Shown piece by piece: positions 33,634-42,165 of a DNA stretch of 64,000 nucleotides (the first letter of the stretch is position 1; each line of letters begins with the position of its first letter). The position numbers and the translations under genes were made by a program. Source of the DNA: Bog-473 sp963821755. GTDB taxonomy: Bacteria; Actinomycetota; Acidimicrobiia; Acidimicrobiales; RAAP-2. The notes under the pieces were generated by a model. That model made no database searches. It saw only the letters and a program-made list of their open reading frames with translations, and had not been told where the DNA came from. The stretch is taken from assembly GCA_963821755.1 (NCBI GenBank), contig CAWGEX010000005.1, forward strand, positions 248,001-312,000, read 5' to 3'.

Positions 33634-35046
33634 ATGGCCCGGGTGGTGATCGTGGGTGGCGGCGTCGTGGGGCTGGAGCTTGGCATCATGCTCGCCAGGG
33701 ACGGCAACGACGTGCTCCAACTGGAGCGTGACCCCGAACCGCCGCCCGATTCCGTCGATGCGGCGTGGGAACGGTGGGAACGTCGTGGCGTGGCCCAGTT
33801 CCGGCTGGGCCATGCCTTCCTGCCCCGATGGCGCGCCGCCATCGAGGCCGAGCTCCCCGAGCTGCTTCCCGCCATGGAAGCGGCCGGGGCCTTGCGCACG
33901 AACCCGCTCCTCGAGGCACCGGAGCCGTTCCACGGTGGGGCGCGACCCGACGACGGCCGATACGAAATGGTTACCGGCCGGCGCGTCTTCGTCGAGAAGG
34001 TGGTCGCCGAGTTGGCCGAGGAGACACCTGGCCTGACGGTGCGCCGTGGAGTGGCCGTCACCGGCCTCCTGACCGGCGCGTCCGTGCTCCACGGAGTGCC
34101 GCACGTGACCGGGGTGCGCACCGAGGACGGATCCGAGATCACCGCTGACGTCGTCTTCGACGCATGTGGCCGCCGCTCAGGGCTGCCGTCGTGGTTAGCG
34201 GCGGCAGGCGCCAGACCGCCGCTCGAGGAGCTCGAGGACAGTGGCTTCATCTACTACGGACGCCACTACCGCTCGAAGGACGGCTCTCTGCCCGTGTCTC
34301 TGGGTGGCGCACTGCAGAACTACGGGTCAATATCGAGCCTCACTCTCGGCGCCGACAACGGGCACTGGGCCGTCATCATTACCGCGAGGGCGGATGATGC
34401 CGCCCTGCGCCGGCTCAAGGACGTGGCGAGGTGGGAGAAGGTGGTGCGCTCGCTGCCCACGATCGCCCACTGGATCGACGCCGAACCGGTCGAGGACCGC
34501 ATTGTCCTGATGTCGAAGATCGAGGATCGCATCCGCCATCTTCGCATCGACGGCCAACCCCTCGCTACCGGCTTGCTGCTGACCGCCGACGCTTGGGCCT
34601 GCACCAACCCGTCGCTAGGCCGTGGAGTGTCCATCGGCACCATGCACGCCGTGGTGGCACGCGACTGCCTGCGCGGCGCAGGTGATCCGGCGGAGCTGGC
34701 AGAGTCCTACGCGACGGCTAGCAGCGAGGTCGTGGAGCCCTGGTACCGGGCGACGATGACCTTCGACCGGGCACGTCTCGACGAGATGGGTCGTATCGCG
34801 AGCGGTGCACCCGACAGCGAGTTGTCGCCTGACTACGAGATGGCGCGGGCTATGGAGGCGGCCATGTTGAAGGATCCCGACTGCTTCCGGGCCATGCTCG
34901 ATGTTACGTTCGTTCACGACCTGCCTGAAGAAGTCCTCGCCCGGCCCGGTATCCGTGAGAAGGTCCAGGAGCTCGGGGGAGCCTGGCGCAATGAGCCTCC
35001 CCTCGGGCCCGATCGCCAGGCACTCGTCGACCTTGCCCATTCGTAG
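33634..35046 (+). CDS. FAD-dependent oxidoreductase/monooxygenase
   Basis: 470-aa flavoprotein. The dinucleotide-binding motif is VVIVGGGVVGLELGIMLARDG at the very N-terminus. A second FAD motif is LLLTADAWACTNPSLGRG (about residue 312), the DG/GD-type motif contacting FAD ribose. The architecture resembles group A flavin monooxygenases and geranylgeranyl-reductase-like enzymes. The substrate is unknown. It starts at ATG 33634 behind GGGAGGGAG. The epoxide-hydrolase-like gene follows 48 bp later on the same strand; a monooxygenase that makes an epoxide followed by a hydrolase is a logical, though inferred, catabolic pair. Confidence 0.85.
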   Translation: MARVVIVGGGVVGLELGIMLARDGNDVLQLERDPEPPPDSVDAAWERWERRGVAQFRLGHAFLPRWRAAIEAELPELLPAMEAAGALRTNPLLEAPEPFHGGARPDDGRYEMVTGRRVFVEKVVAELAEETPGLTVRRGVAVTGLLTGASVLHGVPHVTGVRTEDGSEITADVVFDACGRRSGLPSWLAAAGARPPLEELEDSGFIYYGRHYRSKDGSLPVSLGGALQNYGSISSLTLGADNGHWAVIITARADDAALRRLKDVARWEKVVRSLPTIAHWIDAEPVEDRIVLMSKIEDRIRHLRIDGQPLATGLLLTADAWACTNPSLGRGVSIGTMHAVVARDCLRGAGDPAELAESYATASSEVVEPWYRATMTFDRARLDEMGRIASGAPDSELSPDYEMARAMEAAMLKDPDCFRAMLDVTFVHDLPEEVLARPGIREKVQELGGAWRNEPPLGPDRQALVDLAHS

Positions 35047-35094
35047 GCGCACCCTCGTCAGTTCAAAGCCCAACACCACCAAGGAGGACTGTCC

Positions 35095-35910
35095 ATGCGC
35101 GCACAGAACGAGGGAGTGGGCATCCACTACGAGGTGCACGGCGAGGGGAGGCCGGTGGTCCTGCTTCATGGCTTCCCGGACTCGGGTCGCCTGTGGCGCC
35201 ACCAGGTGCCAGCTCTGGCCGACGCCGGCTTCCGGGTGATCGTGCCCGATCTGCGCGGCTACGGCGCATCGGACAAGCCCGAGGGTGTCGACCACTACAA
35301 CATGCTGCTTCTCGCGGCTGACGTTGGCGCCGTCCTCGATGCGGAGAGGATTCCCGATGCCCACGTGGTCGGCCACGACTGGGGCGCTGCATTGGCATGG
35401 GTCATCGCGGCCGTGGCCCCCGACCGGGTCAGCCATCTGGTGGCGATGTCGGTCGGCCATCCGAGCTCGTTCCGCGGTGAAGGCTTCGAACAGGCGGAGA
35501 AGTCGTGGTACATGCTGCTCTTCCAGTTCCACGGCATCGCCGAGCAGTGGTTGTCGAGCGACGACTGGACCAACTTCCGGACCTGGGGCCGTCATCCCGA
35601 CGCTGATGGCGTCATCGCCGAGCTCGAGGCGAACGGGTCACTCACGCCTGGACTCAACTACTACCGGGCCAACGTGCCACCCGAATCCTTTGTCGCTTCT
35701 CCCCTCGAACTGCCCCCCATACAGGCAGCCACGATGGGCATTTGGAGCAGCGGAGACATGGCCCTTACCGAAGGGCAGATGACCCGATCCGAGAAGCAGG
35801 TCGCGGCTTCCTGGCGCTACGAACGGATCGACGGCCCAGGCCACTGGATGCAGCTGGAGGCACCTGACGCGGTCAACGAGCTGCTGCTCGACTTCCTACC
35901 TGCGGCTTGA
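35095..35910 (+). CDS. Alpha/beta-hydrolase, epoxide hydrolase-like
   Basis: 271-aa alpha/beta hydrolase. It has the oxyanion motif LLHGFPDSGRLWRHQ and the nucleophile elbow VVGHDWGAALAW, with Asp as nucleophile, which is characteristic of epoxide hydrolases and haloalkane dehalogenases. The final catalytic His is in GPGHWMQLEAP. The cap region contains YRANVPP, supplying a Tyr that could polarise an epoxide oxygen. The AAGGAGGA site ahead of ATG 35095 is strong. It is coupled to the FAD oxygenase gene by proximity. A dehalogenase function is less likely given sequence feel, but not excluded. Confidence 0.9.
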   Translation: MRAQNEGVGIHYEVHGEGRPVVLLHGFPDSGRLWRHQVPALADAGFRVIVPDLRGYGASDKPEGVDHYNMLLLAADVGAVLDAERIPDAHVVGHDWGAALAWVIAAVAPDRVSHLVAMSVGHPSSFRGEGFEQAEKSWYMLLFQFHGIAEQWLSSDDWTNFRTWGRHPDADGVIAELEANGSLTPGLNYYRANVPPESFVASPLELPPIQAATMGIWSSGDMALTEGQMTRSEKQVAASWRYERIDGPGHWMQLEAPDAVNELLLDFLPAA

Positions 35911-36333
35911 TCGGGCTCACGCGCCAGCTCAGACATGAAACGCACCTTCCTAATCTCGCCCCGCCATGATCACAGGTGTCGGATCTCGACATCAGCCGGA
36001 GCCGAGTGGCAGCTTTCGTCGACGGCCGGTTGTTGGCACAACCAAATGGGAGAGATCGTGATCAGACCACCAGGAAAGACGCTCTCGGCATCCACAAGTC
36101 GCTGTCGGCCGTCGCCTCTGCCTCCGCTCTCTATCTTCCGGCCTTGTCCGCCTCCGGGCCAGTCCCTCTCCTGGGCGTCCGGCGTGTCTCAAGACAAGAC
36201 CCGGTAGGCGCCTACCCGGCAAGCGATGCGGGCCACTTCACTCGTCGCGAAGGGCGTCCCAAGGTGTACGGTCCGTCGTAGCAGCCGTCCTCACCTGGCA
36301 TGGGAGCGGCAACGGCAACGAGGGAGGTTGGCG
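35911..36333. other. Intergenic region without recognised gene
   Basis: About 420 bp with no convincing gene or RNA; the GGGAGGT site of the next gene lies at its right end. Confidence 0.5.
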
Positions 36334-36933
36334 ATGTTTACTCGACTGTTGACGTTCAGGGGAGCCACCGACATCGATGGAGGCGTTAGGTATCTCCGCG
36401 AGGTGGTCCTTCCGGTGCTGCATGCCCAGCACGGTTACCAAGGCATCACTGCTAGCGGTGACCGTTCGAGAGATGTCCTTGGGATCTTGTCTCTCTGGGA
36501 GACCGAGTCCGACCGGGCAGCAAGTGACAGCGCACTCGGCAAGGCCCGCCAGGAGGCGGTGAAGGTCGTCGGCGGAGACCTTACGACCGAAAACCTGGAG
36601 CAGGTCGTGTCCGAGGTCGCCAGGCCCATCGTTCCGGGATGTGGGCTTTTCGTGAACCGGGTGAGCATGGATCCGTCGGCGGTCGACGCCAATATCGAGT
36701 TCTTCCGGAACGAAATCGTGCCCCAGATCACGTCGCAACCCGGGTTCTGCGGCTTGCGCAACATGGTCGATCGGGCAGCTGGTCGGGCCGTCGTTGGATC
36801 GGCGTGGGAGACCCGGGAAGCGGCGGAGCGTTCTCTCGCCACACTCCCTGAGCGCCGCGCCAGGGCCGAGCAACGGGGCGTGCGCTTCGATGAGACAGAG
36901 ATCCGAGAGATTCTCTTCGTAGATCTTAAGTAA
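36334..36933 (+). CDS. Two-domain ABM-like dimeric alpha-beta barrel protein
   Basis: 199-aa soluble protein formed by two similar halves, about residues 1-95 and 100-199. Each half has a strand, a helix with a spacing like AVDANIEFFRNEIVPQI, a GF or GY turn (QHGYQGITA, QPGFCGLRN) and a strand such as AVVGSAWETREAAERS. This is the pattern of antibiotic-biosynthesis-monooxygenase-like ferredoxin folds, where two domains pack as a barrel. No catalytic His is evident, so the role may be ligand binding or haem handling. The ATG at 36334 has GGGAGGT upstream. The gene stands alone. Confidence 0.7.
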   Translation: MFTRLLTFRGATDIDGGVRYLREVVLPVLHAQHGYQGITASGDRSRDVLGILSLWETESDRAASDSALGKARQEAVKVVGGDLTTENLEQVVSEVARPIVPGCGLFVNRVSMDPSAVDANIEFFRNEIVPQITSQPGFCGLRNMVDRAAGRAVVGSAWETREAAERSLATLPERRARAEQRGVRFDETEIREILFVDLK

Positions 36934-37276
36934 CCCTGCAAGCACCTGTTACGAGCGCGGCCCCGGGCGACCTGTTTGTGCCTCCGTGTGCCCCGCGACA
37001 CATGCCATGACCAAGCATGTGATCGACAACAAGAAGGCCCGAGTCGCGAGCGAGTGGTCCTTGCGGTTCTGGCCTTCGCCACCCTGATAGCGCTGCTCTT
37101 TCCCGCCTCCGCCATGAGCCCAACCTCCCGACGGACATCTGTCGAACCGTGGCCCGGCCGCGCCCCTGGTCACGGCGACGGGTGAGACCTTCAGTACTCG
37201 CAGCCCACACTCAGCCTCAAATCCACCTGCCGTGGGCATTCTGAGCAAAGATCCTCGCTCAGGGGCTACCGGTAGC

Positions 37277-37543
37277 GGGTTTTGTCGGTCGAACCATGTC
37301 AGTTCTGTCGACACCCCTTGGGTGGGTGTGGGGTGGGCTGGGTGGGTGGGCGACCGACAAAACCGGTCCGATCAGGGTCGATGGGAGAGTGCCGGGAGTC
37401 ATTTCCCACGCTAACGGTCTGGATTTCCCACCTCCCTGGTCAGGGGATGTACTGGCGGACGCCCAATTTCCGCTCACCGCCCACCGGTGGCTGGAAGCTG
37501 TCGGAAGCCGGACAGGGAGGGAGGCCGACGCCAAGGGGAGGCC
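37277..37543. repeat. Dispersed repeat B, copy 1, with hairpin
   Basis: About 270 bp related to 53189-53540 in the same orientation. It opens with a perfect 13-bp inverted repeat, GTTTTGTCGGTCG (37279-37291) and its complement (37351-37363). It continues with CCCACGCTAACGGTC, then CCCACCTCCCTGGTCAGG (about 37405-37445), and ends in GAGGGAGGCCGACGCCAA. No coding frame is conserved between copies. It resembles a non-autonomous mobile element or a structured RNA. Confidence 0.8.
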
Positions 37544-37679
37544 AAGCGACATAGTGGGGGGTTAGGGAGCGACAAGCGAGACGAGCGGCGTTTGCATTGG
37601 GGCCATGCTGGACCGCATCACGCTGCCGTTTGAATAATGAGTCACATCTCCTTGACGGGAGGTCAATGCCGGTCGCGGC

Positions 37680-38878
37680 GGCCCTGCCAACCTCGTGTCT
37701 GGCGGCCAGCTCAACCGCAGTTGACATGACAATCCCGGCGGCATACTTTTCCGGCAACTCCGGTGTCGTTGGCGAGACCCGGAAGACGGGGGGGCGAGAT
37801 GAGCACGGCTGAGGAGCTCGAAAGGCTCGTCGCTCTGCGCGACCGGGGTGTCCTCAGCGAAGAGGAGTTCCAAGCCGAGAAGGCCCGCGTGCTCGGGCAC
37901 TCCTCAGCAGCGGAGGGGCCATCCGAGTCGCCGCCTCCGACCGAACCGCTTTCCCCCCTACCACCTGCCTCCTCGGGGGAACCGACCTCACCGGGGTTCG
38001 TCGCGTCGCCGCTCGAAACGGTGTCGCCAACCCGTTCGCCCGCCGCCACGGGCGGCGGCGAGAGTGGGCAGACACAGAGGGGTGTCCTCACCGGCAAACG
38101 TGTCCTGATCGGTCTCGTGATCCTGGCGGTGATCGGGGCCGGAGCGGGCCTGGGTTTCGCCCTGACCGGGAAGAGCACGGCCGCGGGCGCCAGCGAGGTA
38201 TTCCTGCAACCGGCGAACGCCCAAGGCCAGAACCCCTTCACCCCCAACGTCGGGACTGACGCCTCGGTTCCCTCCACCGCGTCCGGCGCCTTGACCCCGA
38301 CGAGCGGCACGAGCCTCGCCTCGTACTCGGGGAACTCGGTCGGCCTGTATGGGGGCACCTTGGACCAATCGAGCTGTAATCCACAACAGATGATCACCTA
38401 TTTGGAAGCCAATCCCTCAAAGGCCTCGGCCTGGGCCGCCGCCGAGGGAATCTCGGTCAATCAGATCTCGACCTACATCGGTGGCCTGACTCCCATGACC
38501 TTGCGTTACGACACACGAGTCACCAACCATGGCTACGTCAATGGACAGGCCAATGCCATTCCCGAGATCCTCCAAGCGGGTCAAGCGGTTCTCGTCGACA
38601 GCCATGGTGTGCCCCGGGCCCGCTGCTACTGCGGGAATCCGCTGACGCCCCCCGAAGCGGTTAGCGGATCTCCTCAATATGTGGGCGCGCAGTGGTCCCA
38701 GTTCTCGCCGACCACCGTCATCGTTGTTCAGCAATCGACCACGGTGATCAACAACTTCACGTTGATCAACAACTCGACTGGTCAAGCCTTCAGCCGACCA
38801 GCGGGAAGCACGGGCACTTCGGACACCCCAGCACCTACTTGTACCGGTGGACCGAGTATGCCTGGAGTGACCGTCTGC
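37680..38878 (+). repeat. 1,199-bp direct duplication, unit 1
   Basis: Apparently identical to 39435-40633 (offset 1,755 bp), spanning 119 bp upstream of the SHOCT-DUF6777 gene and its first 360 codons. Both boundaries are sharp. Confidence 0.93.
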
Positions 38879-39289
38879 TCGCAGGCTTGCTTATCATGCC
38901 ATCCGACGACCACTACCACGACGACGCTCCCGCCGACTACGACCACGACGGCTGCCGTTCCGCCCGTATCGCAGATCACCATTGCCAGCCTCGAAGCCAC
39001 CCTTGCGCAGCAGGCCAATGCCGCTCCACCTTCTCCTGGTGAACCGCCGGGATCGACGACGGTGACCTGCGGACCACCCTCGGCCAGCCTCGCCGTTGGA
39101 AGTTACATCCTGTGCAGCCTGTTCAACCCGGCGATTGGCGGTGCGGAAGAAGTGATTCAAATAACAGGCAGCACTCCATCCTCCTTCACGGTCGTGGCCG
39201 GCCCAGGCTCAGATATTCCATGTTCGGGTCTCAATGCAGGTGAGCAAGCTGCCTTCACCGCCGACGGAAATTCCTGCGACCCTGGTTGA
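37799..39289 (+). CDS. SHOCT-DUF6777 membrane-anchored surface protein, copy 1
   Basis: 496-aa protein. Residues 3-32 are a SHOCT helix pair (AEELERLVALRDRGVLSEEEF). A Pro/Ser-rich cytoplasmic linker follows, then one transmembrane span (about 101-124, VLIGLVILAVIGAGAGLGFAL). The extracytoplasmic DUF6777-like domain (about 130-360) has NPFTPNVGTDASVP and CNPQQMITYLEANPSKASAW. After the shared part ending MPGVTVC, this copy has a Thr/Pro linker (PTTTTTTTLPPTTTTTAAVP) and a Cys-containing C-terminal domain of about 100 residues. ATG 37799 is favoured over the upstream GTG 37763. The identical twin downstream ends in an unrelated domain. Confidence 0.85.
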   Translation: MSTAEELERLVALRDRGVLSEEEFQAEKARVLGHSSAAEGPSESPPPTEPLSPLPPASSGEPTSPGFVASPLETVSPTRSPAATGGGESGQTQRGVLTGKRVLIGLVILAVIGAGAGLGFALTGKSTAAGASEVFLQPANAQGQNPFTPNVGTDASVPSTASGALTPTSGTSLASYSGNSVGLYGGTLDQSSCNPQQMITYLEANPSKASAWAAAEGISVNQISTYIGGLTPMTLRYDTRVTNHGYVNGQANAIPEILQAGQAVLVDSHGVPRARCYCGNPLTPPEAVSGSPQYVGAQWSQFSPTTVIVVQQSTTVINNFTLINNSTGQAFSRPAGSTGTSDTPAPTCTGGPSMPGVTVCSQACLSCHPTTTTTTTLPPTTTTTAAVPPVSQITIASLEATLAQQANAAPPSPGEPPGSTTVTCGPPSASLAVGSYILCSLFNPAIGGAEEVIQITGSTPSSFTVVAGPGSDIPCSGLNAGEQAAFTADGNSCDPG

Positions 39290-39434
39290 TGAGGGCGTGC
39301 CAAAACCAGCTCATAAGTAGCTCGTTCGCAAGAGAGGTTGGTTCACTGTCACGACCGGCGGAAGGTGGGTCGTGAAGATCGGAGCGGCGAGGGATGGCGA
39401 TTGTGGTGGCGGTAACCTCGTTGGTGGGGTCACT

Positions 39435-40633
39435 GGCCCTGCCAACCTCGTGTCTGGCGGCCAGCTCAACCGCAGTTGACATGACAATCCCGGCGGCATA
39501 CTTTTCCGGCAACTCCGGTGTCGTTGGCGAGACCCGGAAGACGGGGGGGCGAGATGAGCACGGCTGAGGAGCTCGAAAGGCTCGTCGCTCTGCGCGACCG
39601 GGGTGTCCTCAGCGAAGAGGAGTTCCAAGCCGAGAAGGCCCGCGTGCTCGGGCACTCCTCAGCAGCGGAGGGGCCATCCGAGTCGCCGCCTCCGACCGAA
39701 CCGCTTTCCCCCCTACCACCTGCCTCCTCGGGGGAACCGACCTCACCGGGGTTCGTCGCGTCGCCGCTCGAAACGGTGTCGCCAACCCGTTCGCCCGCCG
39801 CCACGGGCGGCGGCGAGAGTGGGCAGACACAGAGGGGTGTCCTCACCGGCAAACGTGTCCTGATCGGTCTCGTGATCCTGGCGGTGATCGGGGCCGGAGC
39901 GGGCCTGGGTTTCGCCCTGACCGGGAAGAGCACGGCCGCGGGCGCCAGCGAGGTATTCCTGCAACCGGCGAACGCCCAAGGCCAGAACCCCTTCACCCCC
40001 AACGTCGGGACTGACGCCTCGGTTCCCTCCACCGCGTCCGGCGCCTTGACCCCGACGAGCGGCACGAGCCTCGCCTCGTACTCGGGGAACTCGGTCGGCC
40101 TGTATGGGGGCACCTTGGACCAATCGAGCTGTAATCCACAACAGATGATCACCTATTTGGAAGCCAATCCCTCAAAGGCCTCGGCCTGGGCCGCCGCCGA
40201 GGGAATCTCGGTCAATCAGATCTCGACCTACATCGGTGGCCTGACTCCCATGACCTTGCGTTACGACACACGAGTCACCAACCATGGCTACGTCAATGGA
40301 CAGGCCAATGCCATTCCCGAGATCCTCCAAGCGGGTCAAGCGGTTCTCGTCGACAGCCATGGTGTGCCCCGGGCCCGCTGCTACTGCGGGAATCCGCTGA
40401 CGCCCCCCGAAGCGGTTAGCGGATCTCCTCAATATGTGGGCGCGCAGTGGTCCCAGTTCTCGCCGACCACCGTCATCGTTGTTCAGCAATCGACCACGGT
40501 GATCAACAACTTCACGTTGATCAACAACTCGACTGGTCAAGCCTTCAGCCGACCAGCGGGAAGCACGGGCACTTCGGACACCCCAGCACCTACTTGTACC
40601 GGTGGACCGAGTATGCCTGGAGTGACCGTCTGC
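39435..40633 (+). repeat. 1,199-bp direct duplication, unit 2
   Basis: Second unit of the duplication, matching 37680-38878 base for base as far as I can read. The 145 bp between the first gene and this unit (39290-39434) holds no gene. Confidence 0.93.
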
Positions 40634-41060
40634 ACGAACCCGACCACGACGACGCTCCCGCCGACTACCGACCACGACGGTTCCGCCGACCACGACCACG
40701 ACGGCACCGGTTTCCGATTTCACCCAGTGGTCCGGGAGCTGGGGCGCTCACGAGCAGGAACTGGCACTCAGCCCGGCGGGAGATGGGCAATTGAGCTATG
40801 CGGATCTGACCCTGTGTCCCAACTGCTCGTTCGGGAGCGCACCGACCAGCACGATGGAATTCCAGCTGACCTCGGTCAGTGGCGGCACGGCAAGCGGCAG
40901 TGTGACCGCAAGCTCAGATCCAACGAATTACCCCGTCGGTCAAGGCGTAACGGTGAGCCTCGCTCCCGGTTCACCAGGTCAGCTCCTTGAGATCTCGTTC
41001 GCCGGACAGGGGCCCGAGGAATTCTGCAACAGCACCTCTGCCGGCCAATGCGGAGCGTGA
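39554..41060 (+). pseudogene. SHOCT-DUF6777 surface protein, copy 2, frameshifted in linker
   Basis: The first 360 codons equal copy 1. Then the chain enters a Thr/Pro linker and breaks at about 40667, where one extra C (ACTACCGACC versus ACTACGACC in copy 1) shifts the frame. In the corrected frame the linker continues (PTTTVPPTTTTTAPV). It ends in a domain with TQWSGSWGAHEQELALS, LTLCPNCSFGS, TMEFQLTSVSGGTASGSV and a C-terminal AGQCGA, closing at 41060. This domain is unrelated to that of copy 1. As it stands the frame runs on to 40990 with no sense. It is either a recent loss, a phase-variable tract or a sequencing error. Confidence 0.78.
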
Positions 41061-41444
41061 CGCAGGGAAGTGTCCGTCATGCGGCGATTCCGTCTGTCCC
41101 CTAACTCGGCGCGCATTTTTTCGGCACCCAGGCCCGGGCTCTTTCCTTCGCAAAGGTCGCGCCGGCTCGTGCCCGTCTCTCGGTCGATGGAGGCTGCCCA
41201 AAACTTCGCCGTCGTCCGCGTGGGTCGGACGGTTAGTGGCGGTAGCTCCGCCACCCACCTCTGAATGGTCAATCAAACCTCAAAGCGCGAACCAGCACCG
41301 ACGAACCAAAGGGTTGGTCGTCGTTGACATGTTCCAGCCAGGTCACGACTTGTCGGTTCTCGTCGGCCTCTTGCATCGCGACGTGGGCCGCGAAGCGGTC
41401 AGGGATTCCAGAACCTCGCCGCCGCCGGTCACCCCCTTCTGTCA
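41061..41444. other. Intergenic region without recognised gene
   Basis: About 380 bp after the duplicated genes. No gene is recognised. Confidence 0.5.
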
Positions 41445-42084
41445 TCAAGACGCGACGACGTTCGAAAACTCGGCAAGGATTCCGACGTTGCCGTCGAGGG
41501 TAACGCCGTGGGCAACGTGATTCAGCGAGCGACGCCTTGCCCGACAGAAGTTCGATAACGCTCTCCGGCGTACCCCTGATCGTCAGATCAGGTGACGTCG
41601 CCGTTCCGACACGAGTATGTACCCCCTCGACGCCGACCTCGATCACGCCCGAGCCGATCGGTGTCTCCAGCTGGATCACAAGCGGGAGTCCCTCGGCCGC
41701 GTGTCCGCGCAGGTACAACGACGCGGCCCATGGGAACCAATGAAATTGGACTTCATCGTCGGATCCTGGTCCATCGAGCTGTTCAACGCCCCATCGCCCG
41801 AGCGTGACGAGGATCGGCTCTACAGCACGTCCCTCCTCGGTCAGGTGAAACAGCGTCGTGGCGATCGGGGGCGGTGCCGCCTCGCGGAGGATCAGACCCG
41901 ACTCCTCGAGGCTCCGCAGACGATCAGCCAGCACACTCGTCGCAATGCCGGGAAGCCCTTTGGCCAGGTCGGTGTAGCGACACGGGCCTTGGATCAGGAG
42001 CTCGCGCAGGACGAGGAGGCTCCAGCGGTCACCGACCACGTCGAGCGCACGAGCAGTGGGGCAGGACTGGTTATACGACTTCAT
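41445..42084 (-). pseudogene. HxlR-family regulator with SCP2-like C-terminal domain, frameshifted
   Basis: Transcriptional regulator. From ATG 42084 it reads MKSYNQSCPTARALDVVGDR, then WSLLVLRELLIQGPCRYTD and LPGIATSVLADRLRSLEESG, a clear HxlR winged helix with the conserved N-terminal Cys. A C-terminal ligand-like domain of about 90 residues follows (VGVEGVHTRVGTATSPDLTI, SVIELLSGKASLA), as in HxlR-SCP2 proteins. At about 41505 one extra base breaks the frame; the corrected end is NHVAHGVTLDGNVGILAEF with a stop at 41445. It is divergent from a drug-efflux MFS gene and would be its repressor. Confidence 0.8.
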
Positions 42085-42132
42085 AGCTCCAGTATACGAC
42101 ATAGGACTTCTGAATTCCAGAATATCGACTTG
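42071..42132. promoter_or_regulatory. Candidate HxlR operator region
   Basis: Three similar 10-12-bp direct repeats, TTATACGACTTC, AGTATACGACAT and AATATCGACTTG, lie at the regulator start and in the divergent promoter region. The near-palindrome TTCTGAATTCCAGAA (42108-42122) lies among them. HxlR proteins bind such sites; the assignment is positional. Confidence 0.4.
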
Positions 42133-42165
42133 CTTTTTCAAAGTGACTGTGTCAACAATGCAAGT

